Positions 16,129 through 25,213 are shown, numbered from the stretch's first letter. The stretch is 53,127 bases of DNA from an uncultured Nitrospira sp. (GCA_946479785.1 CAMLHQ010000015.1:1-53127); one strand, 5' to 3'. Made by a program: numbers and translations. The notes: generated by a model from the sequence alone, not told the origin.

Positions 16129-17540
16129 TGGCGAAGGGGAAAGGGCGCAGAGGCGCCGGATCCGCGGGCGTCAAGGCCTGGGACGGGCGGTTTCGGGAAC
16201 GCACGAACCGTCTGGTCGAAGCATTCACCGTTTCGGTCGCGGTCGATCGACGGCTTTATGCTCATGACATTCAAGGCAGTATTGCCCATTGCAAGACTTT
16301 GGGGAAAGCGCGCGTGTTGACGCCCGGAGAAACTCGCACCATCGTGAAGGGTCTCGAATCGGTAAGGGTGGAGTTCGACCGACGGAAGTTCAAGTTTGCG
16401 CTCCAGGATGAAGACATTCATATGGCGATCGAACGGCGACTCACGGAATTGATCGGTCCCTTAGGTGGCAAGCTGCACACAGGGCGAAGCAGGAACGATC
16501 AGGTCGCTTTGGACATCCGGCTCTATCTTCGCGACCAGCTCAATCTGTTGGCTGAACGGCTAGAAGAGCTTCAGCGCGTCCTCGTCGGCAAGGCGAAGGC
16601 TCATCGGAGCGTGGCGATGCCAGGCTATACGCACTTGCAGCGGGCTCAGCCGGTGCTGTTCGCCCATCATCTGTTGGCCTATGTGGATATGCTCGAACGC
16701 GACAAGGGTCGTGTCCGGGATGCACAGAAGCGATTGAACGTGATGCCGTTGGGCTCCGGAGCCTTGGCCGGCACCAACTATCCAGTCGACCGTCGCTATA
16801 CGGCCAGGCTGTTGGGCTTTCCGAACGTGACGACGAACAGTCTGGACGCGGTGTCCGATCGTGATTTCATGATTGAAATTGCCGCGGCCTTGTCAATCGC
16901 GATGATGCATCTCTCGCGGTTGAGCGAGGAGCTGATTCTCTGGTCGTCCCAGGAGTTCCAGTTCGTGGATCTGCCGGATGGGTTTTGTACCGGCAGCAGC
17001 ATGATGCCGCAGAAGAAGAATCCCGACGTGCCAGAACTGGTTCGCGGTAAAACAGGCCGCGTCTATGGCCAGTTGATCAATCTGCTGACCACGATGAAGG
17101 CGCTGCCGTTGAGCTATAATCGAGACTTGCAGGAGGACAAGCCGGCACTGTTTGACGCGCTTGATACCGTGTCGGCTTCCCTGCAGGTCTTGACGGAGTT
17201 GATGCGTCGGATCAGACTGAATCGAGAGGCCCTCAAGCAGGCCGTTCAAGGCGGCTTGCTTCTCGCCACAGAACTGGCCGATTATCTAGTCATGAAGGGT
17301 GTGCCGTTCCGTGAAGCCCACTCGATTACCGGCCGACTGGTGCGGGCTTCGCTGGATCGCGGTCAGGATCTGACCTCGTTTTCGCTGGCGGAGCTTCGCC
17401 GGTTTTCCGACCGCATCGACAAGGGAGTCTTTGCACGTCTGACGGTGCAGGCCGCGATCGATCGGAAAGGCCAGATCGGCAGCACCGCTCGCGGCCGAGT
17501 CGAACAACGGATCAAGGAACTCGAGCGGGTGTTATCATGA
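16128..17540 (+). CDS. argH: Argininosuccinate lyase
   Basis: Cleaves argininosuccinate to arginine and fumarate, the last step of arginine synthesis. The fumarase/aspartase superfamily signature GSSMMPQKKNPDVPEL is near residue 287, with the catalytic serine loop; TGRSRNDQVALD and MPGYTHLQRAQPV are also present. 470 residues, normal length, with a short basic N-terminal extension of about ten residues. Overlaps the following small lipoprotein by four bases. Confidence 0.95.
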   Translation: MAKGKGRRGAGSAGVKAWDGRFRERTNRLVEAFTVSVAVDRRLYAHDIQGSIAHCKTLGKARVLTPGETRTIVKGLESVRVEFDRRKFKFALQDEDIHMAIERRLTELIGPLGGKLHTGRSRNDQVALDIRLYLRDQLNLLAERLEELQRVLVGKAKAHRSVAMPGYTHLQRAQPVLFAHHLLAYVDMLERDKGRVRDAQKRLNVMPLGSGALAGTNYPVDRRYTARLLGFPNVTTNSLDAVSDRDFMIEIAAALSIAMMHLSRLSEELILWSSQEFQFVDLPDGFCTGSSMMPQKKNPDVPELVRGKTGRVYGQLINLLTTMKALPLSYNRDLQEDKPALFDALDTVSASLQVLTELMRRIRLNREALKQAVQGGLLLATELADYLVMKGVPFREAHSITGRLVRASLDRGQDLTSFSLAELRRFSDRIDKGVFARLTVQAAIDRKGQIGSTARGRVEQRIKELERVLS

Positions 17541-17764
17541 AATGGGTGTGGCTCGCCTGTGCGGCCGGGCTGGTTGTGTCTTGCGGGACCATCGGACCGC
17601 CGATTCCTCCGGAGGATGTCGGCGTGGGCCCTATAATCGAACGGCAGAAGGCACAGGAAGCACTGGATGCGAAACAACGGGAAGCCGCGGACGCGCAAGC
17701 GGTGGTGGAACCGCTGGGCCAAGATGTAAACCTACCGCCGTTACGGCCGGTAGGCACGCGTTGA
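17537..17764 (+). CDS. lptM: Small lipoprotein, LptM (YifL)-like
   Basis: 75 residues: signal peptide, lipobox LVVSC with Cys16, then CGTIGPPIPPED, the short C-G-x-x-G-P-x-x-P-P motif of LptM/YifL lipoproteins. In Enterobacteria LptM helps mature the LPS translocon LptD; transfer of that role here is inference. A charged, Gln/Ala-rich helix follows the motif. ATGA overlap with argH places it in the operon, and its presence near lysine genes echoes yifL next to dapF in E. coli. The symbol is tentative. Confidence 0.6.
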   Translation: MKWVWLACAAGLVVSCGTIGPPIPPEDVGVGPIIERQKAQEALDAKQREAADAQAVVEPLGQDVNLPPLRPVGTR

Positions 17765-17812
17765 AATCCGGACTAGCACGAATTCACTGATGTCGAATTG
17801 GAGGAGGGACCG

Positions 17813-19723
17813 ATGCAACTGATCCAACCTGTGAGACAAGGTCACCCGCTCAAGCCCGCTGCTGGCAAGCGGCTCCTGTTGGTCGATCCCTATCCTCGGG
17901 ATAGCCAATATCACCTGACGGCTTCGGAACGGCGGGCGGTATGGTTTCCCAAGCTGAGCTTGCCGACGATTGCCGCCTATACGCCGGACTATTGGGACGT
18001 CGATTTGGTGGATGAAGCGGTGGAAGATATCGATTTCGACACCCCTTGCGACATGGTCGGTCTCTCCATCATGACCTGCTATGCCCCGCGCGCCTATGAG
18101 ATCGCCAAGGAATTTCGCAAGCGGGGAAAGACGGTGGTGATGGGGGGTGTTCATCCCACCTACTGTCCGGACGAAGCCCTGCAGCACGCGGATGCGATCG
18201 TCTGTGGCGAAGCCGAAGACCTATGGCCGCAATTGGTCGCTGACTACGAAGCGGGTCAGATGCAACGGATGTACAAGATGACGGCGTTCCCTGCGCTGGA
18301 AAACTACAAGAGCCCGCGTGTCGAATTGCTGAGCCCAGATTCGTATATGACCAGACAGTGCAGCTTTACGACGAGAGGCTGCCACTTCGATTGCGAGTTT
18401 TGCAGCGTCTCGCCCTTTAACGGCAAAACGACGCGCCGTCGGCCGGTCGAGGAAGTGATTACCGAATTGCAGAACGTGCAACGCTGGATTCGAAGCGAAC
18501 TGGTCGAGCGGATCCGCGATGAACCCCTCTGGAACGCCTTTCTCGCGACGCTCAAGATTCGTGTGGGCATCGAAGACGGCAGCATCGTCGCGTTCGTTGA
18601 CGACTTGCACAACAGCAACCGCACGTATTGCCGGGAACTCTGGACGGCGCTGAAGCCGCTAAAACTCAAGTGGGGCTGTCAGTCCACGCTCTTTCTGGGC
18701 GACGATGAGGAAATGGTCAAACTCGCCGCCGAAAGCGGCTGCGTGTCCGTGTTTGTCGGGATGGAATCGCTCGACGAAGACTGTCTGGATGAAACGAACA
18801 AGCCGTTCAACCGCGTGCAGAAGTTTGCGCAAGAAATCAAGATGTTCCACGACTACGGGATCATGGTAAATCCGGGCATTGTGTTTGGGTTCGACAACGA
18901 CGACGAAGCGGTCTTCGAGCGGGCCGTGGAGTTCTTGACGAAGAACCAGGTAGAACTGGCCTACTTCAATGTGCTGACCCCGCTGCCGGGGACCACGCTC
19001 TATGATCGGTACAATAATGCGGGCCGGATCTTCGACCGGGACTGGTCCAAATATGACGGCAAACACGTCGTATACCAGCCGAGCCGCATGACCCCGGAAC
19101 AGCTTCAAGAAGGATTCCACTGGGCCAACCATCAATTCTATTCGTTGCCGAACATCTGGCATCGACTTTCCGGCACGAAGCAGCGGTTGATCGCTCGCTG
19201 GGAAATGAATCGGGAGTTCCGCAAACTGGTCAAGCGAAGCTGCCCAAAGGGAAAGTTGTCTCCGCTCGCATCCTTGTTGAAGAACCTACAGGCCAAGCTC
19301 CCGGTCCTGGACACGGACCACTTGATTCCCAGCGCTTTGCATGCGCTCAAACAGCGGTTCGACCCAAAGGCTCCATCCGCACAACCGTTGACGTTAAACA
19401 TCAAGGTGAAGCGACACGACAAATTTGCAGCTCTGTTCATGGATCTGGACGGTGCGCTGGACCGGTTGAATGTCCAGGAGCTCATTAACCGCATCACCGA
19501 AGCGGCCGAGAAGGCCAAAATGGACATCATTGTCAATTTTGAGCATCTGAAGCTGGCGGCGCCGGATGCGCTGAAGGCCCTGATCGATTCTGAGGCCATT
19601 AAGGCCGCCATGCCCAACGTGAAGGTGCGGTACCGCAAATTCAAAGATGCCTTCGAGACCTCCATGCAGGGCTTTTCACTGAACGGTCTCGAAATGCTGA
19701 CCGAGGATTTTCAGGATGCATAA
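17813..19723 (+). CDS. B12-binding-domain radical SAM protein with STAS-like C-terminus
   Basis: 636 residues. The N-terminal half (about 15-150) is a Rossmann-like cobalamin-binding domain with LLLVDPYPR and VVMGGVHPTYCPDEAL. The radical SAM core begins at RGCHFDCEFC, whose Cys190, Cys194 and Cys197 hold the [4Fe-4S] cluster. An insertion of about 35 residues separates the cluster motif from the second core strand (FVDDLHNSN). Residues from about 540 to the end resemble a STAS domain. The start ATG 17813 follows the strong site GGAGGAGGG. It ends inside lysA (eight-base overlap), so it is expressed with arginine and lysine genes. The reaction is unknown; methylation or ring chemistry on a lipid or cofactor is typical for COG1032-type proteins. 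Confidence 0.75.
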   Translation: MQLIQPVRQGHPLKPAAGKRLLLVDPYPRDSQYHLTASERRAVWFPKLSLPTIAAYTPDYWDVDLVDEAVEDIDFDTPCDMVGLSIMTCYAPRAYEIAKEFRKRGKTVVMGGVHPTYCPDEALQHADAIVCGEAEDLWPQLVADYEAGQMQRMYKMTAFPALENYKSPRVELLSPDSYMTRQCSFTTRGCHFDCEFCSVSPFNGKTTRRRPVEEVITELQNVQRWIRSELVERIRDEPLWNAFLATLKIRVGIEDGSIVAFVDDLHNSNRTYCRELWTALKPLKLKWGCQSTLFLGDDEEMVKLAAESGCVSVFVGMESLDEDCLDETNKPFNRVQKFAQEIKMFHDYGIMVNPGIVFGFDNDDEAVFERAVEFLTKNQVELAYFNVLTPLPGTTLYDRYNNAGRIFDRDWSKYDGKHVVYQPSRMTPEQLQEGFHWANHQFYSLPNIWHRLSGTKQRLIARWEMNREFRKLVKRSCPKGKLSPLASLLKNLQAKLPVLDTDHLIPSALHALKQRFDPKAPSAQPLTLNIKVKRHDKFAALFMDLDGALDRLNVQELINRITEAAEKAKMDIIVNFEHLKLAAPDALKALIDSEAIKAAMPNVKVRYRKFKDAFETSMQGFSLNGLEMLTEDFQDA

Positions 19724-20978
19724 TTTCGAATACCGTCAGGGCGAGCTCTATTGCGAGCAGGTGGCGGTCAGCCAGATCGCAAAGGAAGTTGGTACGCCTT
19801 GCTACATCTACAGCCACGCGACGTTGATCCGGCATGTCCGCGCCTACGACAGCGCATTCAAGAACATACCCCACCTCATCGCCTTTGCGATGAAGGCCAA
19901 CTCGAACCTCGCGATCTTGCGTCTCATGGCGAAGGAAGGTAGCGGCGTCGATATCGTATCCGGGGGCGAATTGTTCCGGGCGCTGAAAGCCGGTGTGCCG
20001 GCGTCAAAAATCGTCTTTGCCGGCGTCGGCAAGAATGCCGAAGAGATCCGCGACGCGTTGAAGGCCGACATCCTCATGTTCAACGTTGAATCGTCGGCGG
20101 AGATTCATGCCCTCAACGATGTGGCAGCGTCCCTTGGCAAAAAGGCCCGCGTGGCCTTGCGGATCAATCCCGACATCGATCCGAAGACGCACCCCTATAT
20201 TTCGACCGGTCTCAAGAAGAGCAAGTTCGGGATTGCTGCCGATCGTGCCGTGGAGGAGTTTACGCTCGCTTCTTCCCTCGGTCACATCGAGGTCGTCGGC
20301 GTGCATGCGCATATCGGCTCCCAGTTGACGGAGGTCACGCCGTTCGTCGAGTCCTTGAAAAAAGTGATCGCGCTCATCCAAACGCTCAAGGGTCAGGGCA
20401 TCAACATCCGGTATTTGAACATCGGCGGTGGGCTCGGCATCACCTATTCCGACGAAAAGCCTCCGCTTCCGCAGGAATTAGCCGATGCCCTCTCGCCCCT
20501 CGTCAAGGATTTGAATCTCACGCTCGTAATGGAGCCGGGCCGCGTGATCGTCGGCAACGCGGGAATCCTCGTGACGAAAGCACTGTACGAAAAAATCGGC
20601 GAGACGAAGCGATTCATCATCGTCGATGCGGCGATGAACGACTTGATCAGGCCAAGCCTCTACAGCGCCTATCACGACATCCGTCCCGTGTCCGAGGTGC
20701 TCTTAACTCGGCCCAAGCACGCGGTCGATGTGGTAGGGCCGATCTGTGAGTCCGGCGATTTTCTCGCCAAGGATCGCACGCTGCCGGAGGTCAAACCAGG
20801 CGACTTGCTGGCCATCATGAGTGCCGGCGCCTATGGATTTGTCATGGCGTCCAACTACAATTCACGGCCGCGGGTGCCGGAAGTCCTGGTCAAAGACGGC
20901 GAAGTGCATGTGATTCGCACGCGTGAGAGTTACGATGATTTAGTCAAAGGCGAAACGATTCCTGCGTTTCTCAGGTAG
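19716..20978 (+). CDS. lysA: Diaminopimelate decarboxylase
   Basis: PLP enzyme that turns meso-diaminopimelate into lysine. Fold III alanine-racemase-type barrel: AFAMKANSNLAIL carries the PLP lysine near residue 61, GVHAHIGSQ and NIGGGLGI bind phosphate, and PICESGDFLAKDR provides the active-site cysteine. 420 residues, normal. Start ATG lies within the end of the radical SAM gene. dapA follows after 18 bases. With DapL elsewhere in the window, this completes the diaminopimelate route. Confidence 0.96.
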   Translation: MHNFEYRQGELYCEQVAVSQIAKEVGTPCYIYSHATLIRHVRAYDSAFKNIPHLIAFAMKANSNLAILRLMAKEGSGVDIVSGGELFRALKAGVPASKIVFAGVGKNAEEIRDALKADILMFNVESSAEIHALNDVAASLGKKARVALRINPDIDPKTHPYISTGLKKSKFGIAADRAVEEFTLASSLGHIEVVGVHAHIGSQLTEVTPFVESLKKVIALIQTLKGQGINIRYLNIGGGLGITYSDEKPPLPQELADALSPLVKDLNLTLVMEPGRVIVGNAGILVTKALYEKIGETKRFIIVDAAMNDLIRPSLYSAYHDIRPVSEVLLTRPKHAVDVVGPICESGDFLAKDRTLPEVKPGDLLAIMSAGAYGFVMASNYNSRPRVPEVLVKDGEVHVIRTRESYDDLVKGETIPAFLR

Positions 20979-20996
20979 TTCGGAGAAGGAATACCT

Positions 20997-21869
20997 ATGT
21001 TCACCGGTTCACTAATCGCGATTGTGACCCCGTTCAGAAAGGGCAAGCTCGATGAACGGGCGTTCGGCGATCTTATCGAATGGCAGATCGCGAACGGCAC
21101 GAACGGGATCGTGCCCTGTGGGACGACCGGAGAATCGGCCACCTTGACGCACGAGGAGCACCATCGTGTGGTCAAACTCGCGGTCGAAGTCGCCAAACGG
21201 CGGGTGCCGGTGATCGCCGGGACCGGCTCTAACAGCACGGACGAAGCGATCTCGCTGACAAAACATGCCAAAGAGGCCGGAGCCGACGGAGCACTGCTGA
21301 TCACTCCCTATTACAACAAGCCGACGCAAGAAGGATTGTATCGCCATTACAAGGCCGTGGCCGAGGCCGTCGAGATTCCTCAGATCCTCTACAACATTCC
21401 CAGCCGCACCGGCGTGAACATGCTGCCTGCGACAATCGCGCGCCTGGCTGTGATGAAGAATATCGTGGGAGTGAAGGAGGGGAGCGGATCGGTCCAGCAG
21501 GCTTCCGAGATCGCACAAACTTGTGGTGACCGCCTCACCGTTCTCGCCGGTGACGATGCTTTGACCCTGCCGATGATGGCGGTCGGAGCCAAAGGCGTCA
21601 TTACGGTGACGGCGAATGTGATGCCGAAAGAGATGGCGCAGCTGGTGGCGTCGTTCCTGGCCGGCCGGATCGACGAGGCCCGGCAGCTTCATTTCAAGTT
21701 GTCGCCGCTCTTTGCCGCCTTGTTTTTTGAAACCAACCCGATTCCGGTGAAGGAAGCGCTGGGGATGATGGGCAAGATCGATCCTGAGCTGCGGTTGCCC
21801 CTCTGCGCAATGGGAACAGACAACCGCAATCAATTGGCCCGCGTCATGAAAGAGATGCAGCTGATCTAA
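20997..21869 (+). CDS. dapA: 4-hydroxy-tetrahydrodipicolinate synthase
   Basis: Condenses pyruvate and aspartate semialdehyde, the first committed step to lysine. CGTTGESATLTHEEH is the class signature, YYNKPTQEGLYRHY holds the catalytic tyrosine near residue 106-107, and GVKEGSG supplies the Schiff-base lysine near 161. The 290-residue TIM barrel is full length. GGAGAAGGA precedes the ATG. Feedback inhibition by lysine cannot be judged reliably from these residues alone. Confidence 0.96.
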   Translation: MFTGSLIAIVTPFRKGKLDERAFGDLIEWQIANGTNGIVPCGTTGESATLTHEEHHRVVKLAVEVAKRRVPVIAGTGSNSTDEAISLTKHAKEAGADGALLITPYYNKPTQEGLYRHYKAVAEAVEIPQILYNIPSRTGVNMLPATIARLAVMKNIVGVKEGSGSVQQASEIAQTCGDRLTVLAGDDALTLPMMAVGAKGVITVTANVMPKEMAQLVASFLAGRIDEARQLHFKLSPLFAALFFETNPIPVKEALGMMGKIDPELRLPLCAMGTDNRNQLARVMKEMQLI

Positions 21870-21898
21870 CCGTCCGTCACCCCGAGAGTCCGACTTCC

Positions 21899-22702
21899 AT
21901 GATCAAAGTCATCGTTGCCGGTGCCGCGGGCCGAATGGGAAGCCGTTTGGTCGCCTTGATCAAGGATTCCACCGCGCTGACGCTGGCCGGTGCGATCGAA
22001 GGGAAGGGGCACCATGCCCTGGGTGAGGACGCCGGTGAAACCGCCGGCTGTGGCAGGGCCGGTATTCCGATCACGGATGATCTTCCAGCCCTGTTGGAGC
22101 GGGGCGAAGTAGTCATCGATTTTTCCACTCCGGAAGCGACGCTGAATCATCTGCGCGCGGTGGCGCAATACCGACGGGCGATGGTGATCGGGACGACCGG
22201 TCTGAGCGCGCTTGAATTGGAAGAACTGAAATCACTGACCCGCCAAGTCCCCTGTGTGTTCTCTCCCAACATGAGCGTGGGCATCAATCTGATGTACAAG
22301 GTCATCGGCGAAATGGCGAAAACCTTGGGAGACGAATACGACATCGAAGTCATTGAAGCCCATCATCGGCTCAAAAAAGATGCGCCGAGCGGGACCGCGC
22401 TCAAAATCGCCGAAGTACTCGCCAGAGCCGTAAACCGCGATCTCAATCAGGTCACTGTTTACGCACGCAAGGGTTTAATCGGAGAGCGGAAGAAGCAAGA
22501 AATCGGCATTCAAACGATTCGCGCCGGGGACATTGTTGGCGACCATACGATCCTCTTCGGTGGAATGGGCGAACGGATTGAAGTGATTCATCGGGCCAGC
22601 AGTCGCGATACCTTCGCGCGCGGCGCGTTGCGGGCGGCGCGCTGGATCGTCAAACAGCAACCAGGCCTCTACGACATGATGGACGTCCTGTCATTGAAGT
22701 AA
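21899..22702 (+). CDS. dapB: 4-hydroxy-tetrahydrodipicolinate reductase
   Basis: NAD(P)H-dependent reduction that follows DapA. N-terminal Rossmann motif VAGAAGRMGSRLVALI, then DFSTPEATLNHL, FSPNMSVGINLMYK and the substrate loop EAHHRLKKDAPSGTAL. 267 residues, normal. Last recognisable gene of the arg-lys run; no intrinsic terminator is obvious in the 128 bases before the next, oppositely oriented gene. Confidence 0.96.
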   Translation: MIKVIVAGAAGRMGSRLVALIKDSTALTLAGAIEGKGHHALGEDAGETAGCGRAGIPITDDLPALLERGEVVIDFSTPEATLNHLRAVAQYRRAMVIGTTGLSALELEELKSLTRQVPCVFSPNMSVGINLMYKVIGEMAKTLGDEYDIEVIEAHHRLKKDAPSGTALKIAEVLARAVNRDLNQVTVYARKGLIGERKKQEIGIQTIRAGDIVGDHTILFGGMGERIEVIHRASSRDTFARGALRAARWIVKQQPGLYDMMDVLSLK

Positions 22703-22830
22703 TCTCCTCTAGTTACGTAGTCTCCAAGAACGCTTTCCTGTCTCACGTTGAAAACTAACTCTTCCCATCTTTTCCACCTCTCTCGATAATTCTTCGGAGT
22801 TCCACTCCCGAAGTTCTCAAGAGAGGCAGG

Positions 22831-23253
22831 TCAACGCGAGGAGTCTTTGTGAACCCGCCGAAGCGCGAGCCCGGAGGAAGCGCGAGACAAGCTTGAGGAA
22901 ACGTAGAACAGTGCCATACCGAGAAGTATATAGACCCACCAGGCCGACCAAGAAGCGACAACCTGCATGAGATTCCACAGCCCGTACCAATCATCCGGTT
23001 GCGCGAGCCAGAGTCGAACATTTGCCGGTAGGAGTCCCTTGACCTCAACGAAGACGGTAGGCGAGTGCCATGTACCAACTCGCATCCAGATGACAACCTG
23101 TTCAATCAACAGCACAAAGCCGAGAAACAACAGAATGCCAGCGATCATCGTGCAGACCGCAGAGATAAGAAATAGAATCTTGGCCACGATGTACCGGTAA
23201 CACTGTGCCAGCATGTCCAAGAAGGATGACTTCTCGATGGCTTTGCTGTCCAT
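22831..23253 (-). CDS. Hypothetical inner-membrane protein
   Basis: 140 residues without a recognised family. Two transmembrane helices are near residues 22-52 (ILFLISAVCTMIAGILLFLGFVLL region) and a third near 105-125 (WSAWWVYILLGMALFYV). Between them lies a loop of about 45 residues with several Trp residues, probably periplasmic. The tail is basic. The ATG at 23253 follows GAGG; an upstream extension to 23283 is unsupported. It converges on the end of the dapB transcript. Function unknown. Confidence 0.6.
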   Translation of the reverse strand: MDSKAIEKSSFLDMLAQCYRYIVAKILFLISAVCTMIAGILLFLGFVLLIEQVVIWMRVGTWHSPTVFVEVKGLLPANVRLWLAQPDDWYGLWNLMQVVASWSAWWVYILLGMALFYVSSSLSRASSGLALRRVHKDSSR

Positions 23254-23440
23254 GCTTGCCTCGCAGGGAGCGTTCAGTTGCACAGCAGTTGGACTGGTAG
23301 CGCGCGACGGGCAATTGAGGAAACTTGAGAATCAGCGGAGAATGCCGCCTGACGACGAAGCGCTAGCGACATATTGGGCAACTGCCGCAGGAAGGTTCGC
23401 GTTCCCGTGATACGCACGCGGAGTGAATTCTGTCATCGCG

Positions 23441-23593
23441 TCAATGTCTGGCCGTAAGGGGACGAGGTTCCTGATCCGCTGCTTTTCGACGACCACAGTT
23501 CAAGCACGCAAACACCATGATCGCCAGCCCGGCATTCAAATCCACTGCCCGTTCCGGCAACATTGCCCCGCGACATTTGTCACATGTCTTCAT
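23441..23593 (-). CDS. Small zinc-ribbon protein (50 aa)
   Basis: Minus-strand ORF with ATG at 23593 and TGA at 23441-23443. It has two cysteine knuckles, TCDKCRGAM at residues 4-8 and ACLNCGRRK about 25 residues later, the pattern of a treble-clef or rubredoxin-like zinc ribbon. The middle is hydrophobic (LNAGLAIMVFACL). Small proteins of this form are common as stand-alone cytosolic zinc-binding proteins; function is unknown. No Shine-Dalgarno sequence; an extended -10, TGT-TAAATT, lies nine bases before the ATG, matching the leaderless pattern found elsewhere in this window. Confidence 0.6.
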   Translation of the reverse strand: MKTCDKCRGAMLPERAVDLNAGLAIMVFACLNCGRRKAADQEPRPLTARH

Positions 23594-23602
23594 AATAACG
23601 AT

Positions 23603-23611
23603 AATTTAACA
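23603..23611 (-). promoter_or_regulatory. Candidate extended -10 for the small zinc-ribbon gene
   Basis: TGT-TAAATT on the minus strand (TAAATT at 23603-23608), nine bases before the ATG at 23593. Confidence 0.35.
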
Positions 23612-23757
23612 TTCCCATAAATGCGTGCATATCCACCGGAAGTACTGGGCTCTAACGGGGATTTAGACCTGTGCGTACCAATTCGAGTAGGCCATTAGAG
23701 CTAGGGTGGAACGCCAAAAATCCATTGGTGTTGCAAATTAAGCGGGCCGAAGGATTC

Positions 23758-23786
23758 TTGACAGAAGCGGGCCTCTCCCATAGGAT
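23758..23786 (+). promoter_or_regulatory. Sigma-70-type promoter upstream of the YHS gene
   Basis: Perfect -35 TTGACA (23758-23763), 17-base spacer, -10 TAGGAT (23781-23786). The predicted start near 23793 gives a leader of about 20 bases before the ATG at 23813, with no clear Shine-Dalgarno sequence. Confidence 0.6.
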
Positions 23787-23812
23787 TGTGGCTTCAACGC
23801 CCTCGATCCCCT

Positions 23813-24064
23813 ATGTATAGGATTATCTTTACTCTCATCCTCCTCATCGTCCTTTACTTCCTGATTCGAAGCGCGGTACGGGAGTTCGGAGGGCGGCGAA
23901 CTCCTGATCGCCTTCCGGAGAACAAGGATCAGATGGTGCAAGATCCTGTCTGCCACGTGTTTGTTCCGCGGGGTTCAGCGGTCATGGAAGTCATCGGTGG
24001 GCAAACCTATTGTTTCTGCAGCAGGGGGTGTGCGACGACGTTCCAGAAGCAGATGATTGGTTAG
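23813..24064 (+). CDS. Membrane-anchored YHS-domain protein
   Basis: 83 residues: a transmembrane helix at about 3-20 (IIFTLILLIVLYFLI), a charged linker, then a YHS-like domain with DPVCHVFVPRGSA and GGQTYCFCSRGCATTF. The cysteines at DPVC, FC and GC are the typical metal-binding set of YHS/TRASH-like domains, which often sense or carry copper or other soft metals. No transporter lies nearby, so the role is open. It has a good sigma-70 promoter and overlaps the convergent lipoprotein gene by four bases at the stop codons. Confidence 0.72.
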   Translation: MYRIIFTLILLIVLYFLIRSAVREFGGRRTPDRLPENKDQMVQDPVCHVFVPRGSAVMEVIGGQTYCFCSRGCATTFQKQMIG

Positions 24065-24372
24065 CAGCCGGAGTAACTGTAGTCGGAGAGCTTCTCTTCC
24101 TTGTCAAACTTCAACGTGATCTCGCACTGATTGGGGGAGAAATTGAAAAAGGGAGGGCCGGACTTTCCGCCGGCGATACGATAATAGGTCCAGGTCTCGC
24201 CGCCAAAGAATCTCGGAGACTTGCCGCTTGGAGCACCCCAGTTTTTCTCGAACCAGGCCTTGTCTTTTCCTTGCAGTTCTGCCGGCTTCAGCGATTGCTC
24301 GAGATACGGATTGCCCCCGCAGGCCGACAAGAATAGGCAACCGGTCAGCACCAACAACCATCGTCGCATCAT
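24061..24372 (-). CDS. Small lipoprotein of unknown function
   Basis: 103 residues with a signal peptide and lipobox LFLSACG, mature from Cys18. The mature part is 85 residues, soluble, with W-x-x-P-x-G-K and ETWTYYR reminiscent of SmpA/BamE-like small envelope folds, but the similarity is weak. AGGAG lies six bases before the ATG. It converges with the YHS gene. Likely outer-membrane anchored because Gly rather than Asp follows the lipid-bearing cysteine; that rule comes from Enterobacteria. Confidence 0.65.
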   Translation of the reverse strand: MMRRWLLVLTGCLFLSACGGNPYLEQSLKPAELQGKDKAWFEKNWGAPSGKSPRFFGGETWTYYRIAGGKSGPPFFNFSPNQCEITLKFDKEEKLSDYSYSGC

Positions 24373-24488
24373 GGAGGTCTCCTGGATTCAGTATGGTTCC
24401 GCGGCTCTCACGACTAGACCGCGATTTCCTACAAAATGATTCTAACCGTCGGTCGCACATGTGTCAAACAAAGCAAGCGCAGATTCGT

Positions 24489-24517
24489 TTGCATCAGCGT
24501 CTCGTTCTTCCTACAAT
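24489..24517 (+). promoter_or_regulatory. Candidate promoter of the transaldolase-family gene
   Basis: TTGCAT (24489-24494), 17-base spacer, TACAAT (24512-24517). The predicted leader is about 42 bases, with GAAAGGA before the ATG at 24566. Confidence 0.55.
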
Positions 24518-24565
24518 GTGAAATACATCAGCTGCCAATGAATTAGCACATGAAAGGACACAGCC

Positions 24566-25213
24566 ATGAAGTTCTATCTTGATACAGCCAGTGTGAAGGA
24601 GATTCAGGAGGCCGCGAGCCTTGGGTTGCTGGACGGCGTCACGACTAATCCCTCCCTCGTGGCGAAAGAAGGACGGGTCTTCCGGGAAGTGCTGGTGGAA
24701 ATTTGTAACATCGTCGATGGACCCATCAGCGCCGAGGTGGTCAGCATCGAAGCCGATGCCATGGTGAAGGAAGGGCGGGAGCTGGCCAGGATTCATAAGA
24801 ACATTGTCGTGAAGGTGCCCTTGATCGCCGAAGGGCTCAAGGCGACGAAGCGCTTGGCTGCCGAGGGCATTAAAGTCAACGTGACGCTCTGCTTTTCGCC
24901 GACGCAGGCCTTGCTGGCCGCGAAAGCCGGTGCCTGGTGTGTGTCTCCCTTCATCGGCCGATTGGATGACATCAGCTCAAACGGCATGGAACTCATTCGC
25001 CAAATCCTCACGATCTACAAGAATTACGATTTCAAGACCTATGTGCTGGTTGCAAGCGTGCGGCATCCTCAACACGTGGTCGAGGCCGCTCTGGCGGGCG
25101 GACATATCTGCACCATGCCCTTTGCGATCTTCCAACAGATGGTCAAGCATCCGCTCACCGATATCGGGCTGAAGAAATTTTTGGCGGATTGGGAGTCGCT
25201 TAACAAGAAATAG
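24566..25213 (+). CDS. tal: Transaldolase / fructose-6-phosphate aldolase family (TalC/FSA type)
   Basis: 215-residue short transaldolase of the TalC/FSA subfamily. [16 protein letters not shown] and [14 protein letters not shown] are the N-terminal signature, VVKVPL carries the Schiff-base lysine near residue 86, [19 protein letters not shown] follows, and PFIGRLDDI is the phosphate/active loop. The Phe of PFIGR is the position that in E. coli FSA is Tyr/Phe-dependent, so true transaldolase versus aldolase activity is not settled. Acts in the non-oxidative pentose phosphate pathway. Single gene with its own promoter, converging on the UDG gene. Confidence 0.88.
   Translation: MKFYLDTASVKEIQEAASLGLLDGVTTNPSLVAKEGRVFREVLVEICNIVDGPISAEVVSIEADAMVKEGRELARIHKNIVVKVPLIAEGLKATKRLAAEGIKVNVTLCFSPTQALLAAKAGAWCVSPFIGRLDDISSNGMELIRQILTIYKNYDFKTYVLVASVRHPQHVVEAALAGGHICTMPFAIFQQMVKHPLTDIGLKKFLADWESLNKK

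Larger units (their letters stand above)
23254..23812. other. 559-base region between the membrane-protein gene and the YHS gene
   Basis: Apart from one 50-residue zinc-ribbon ORF on the minus strand (23441-23593) and the promoter at 23758-23786, I see nothing I can support. A 65-residue plus-strand frame at 23423-23620 is antisense to the zinc-ribbon ORF and is probably its shadow. Confidence 0.5.
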
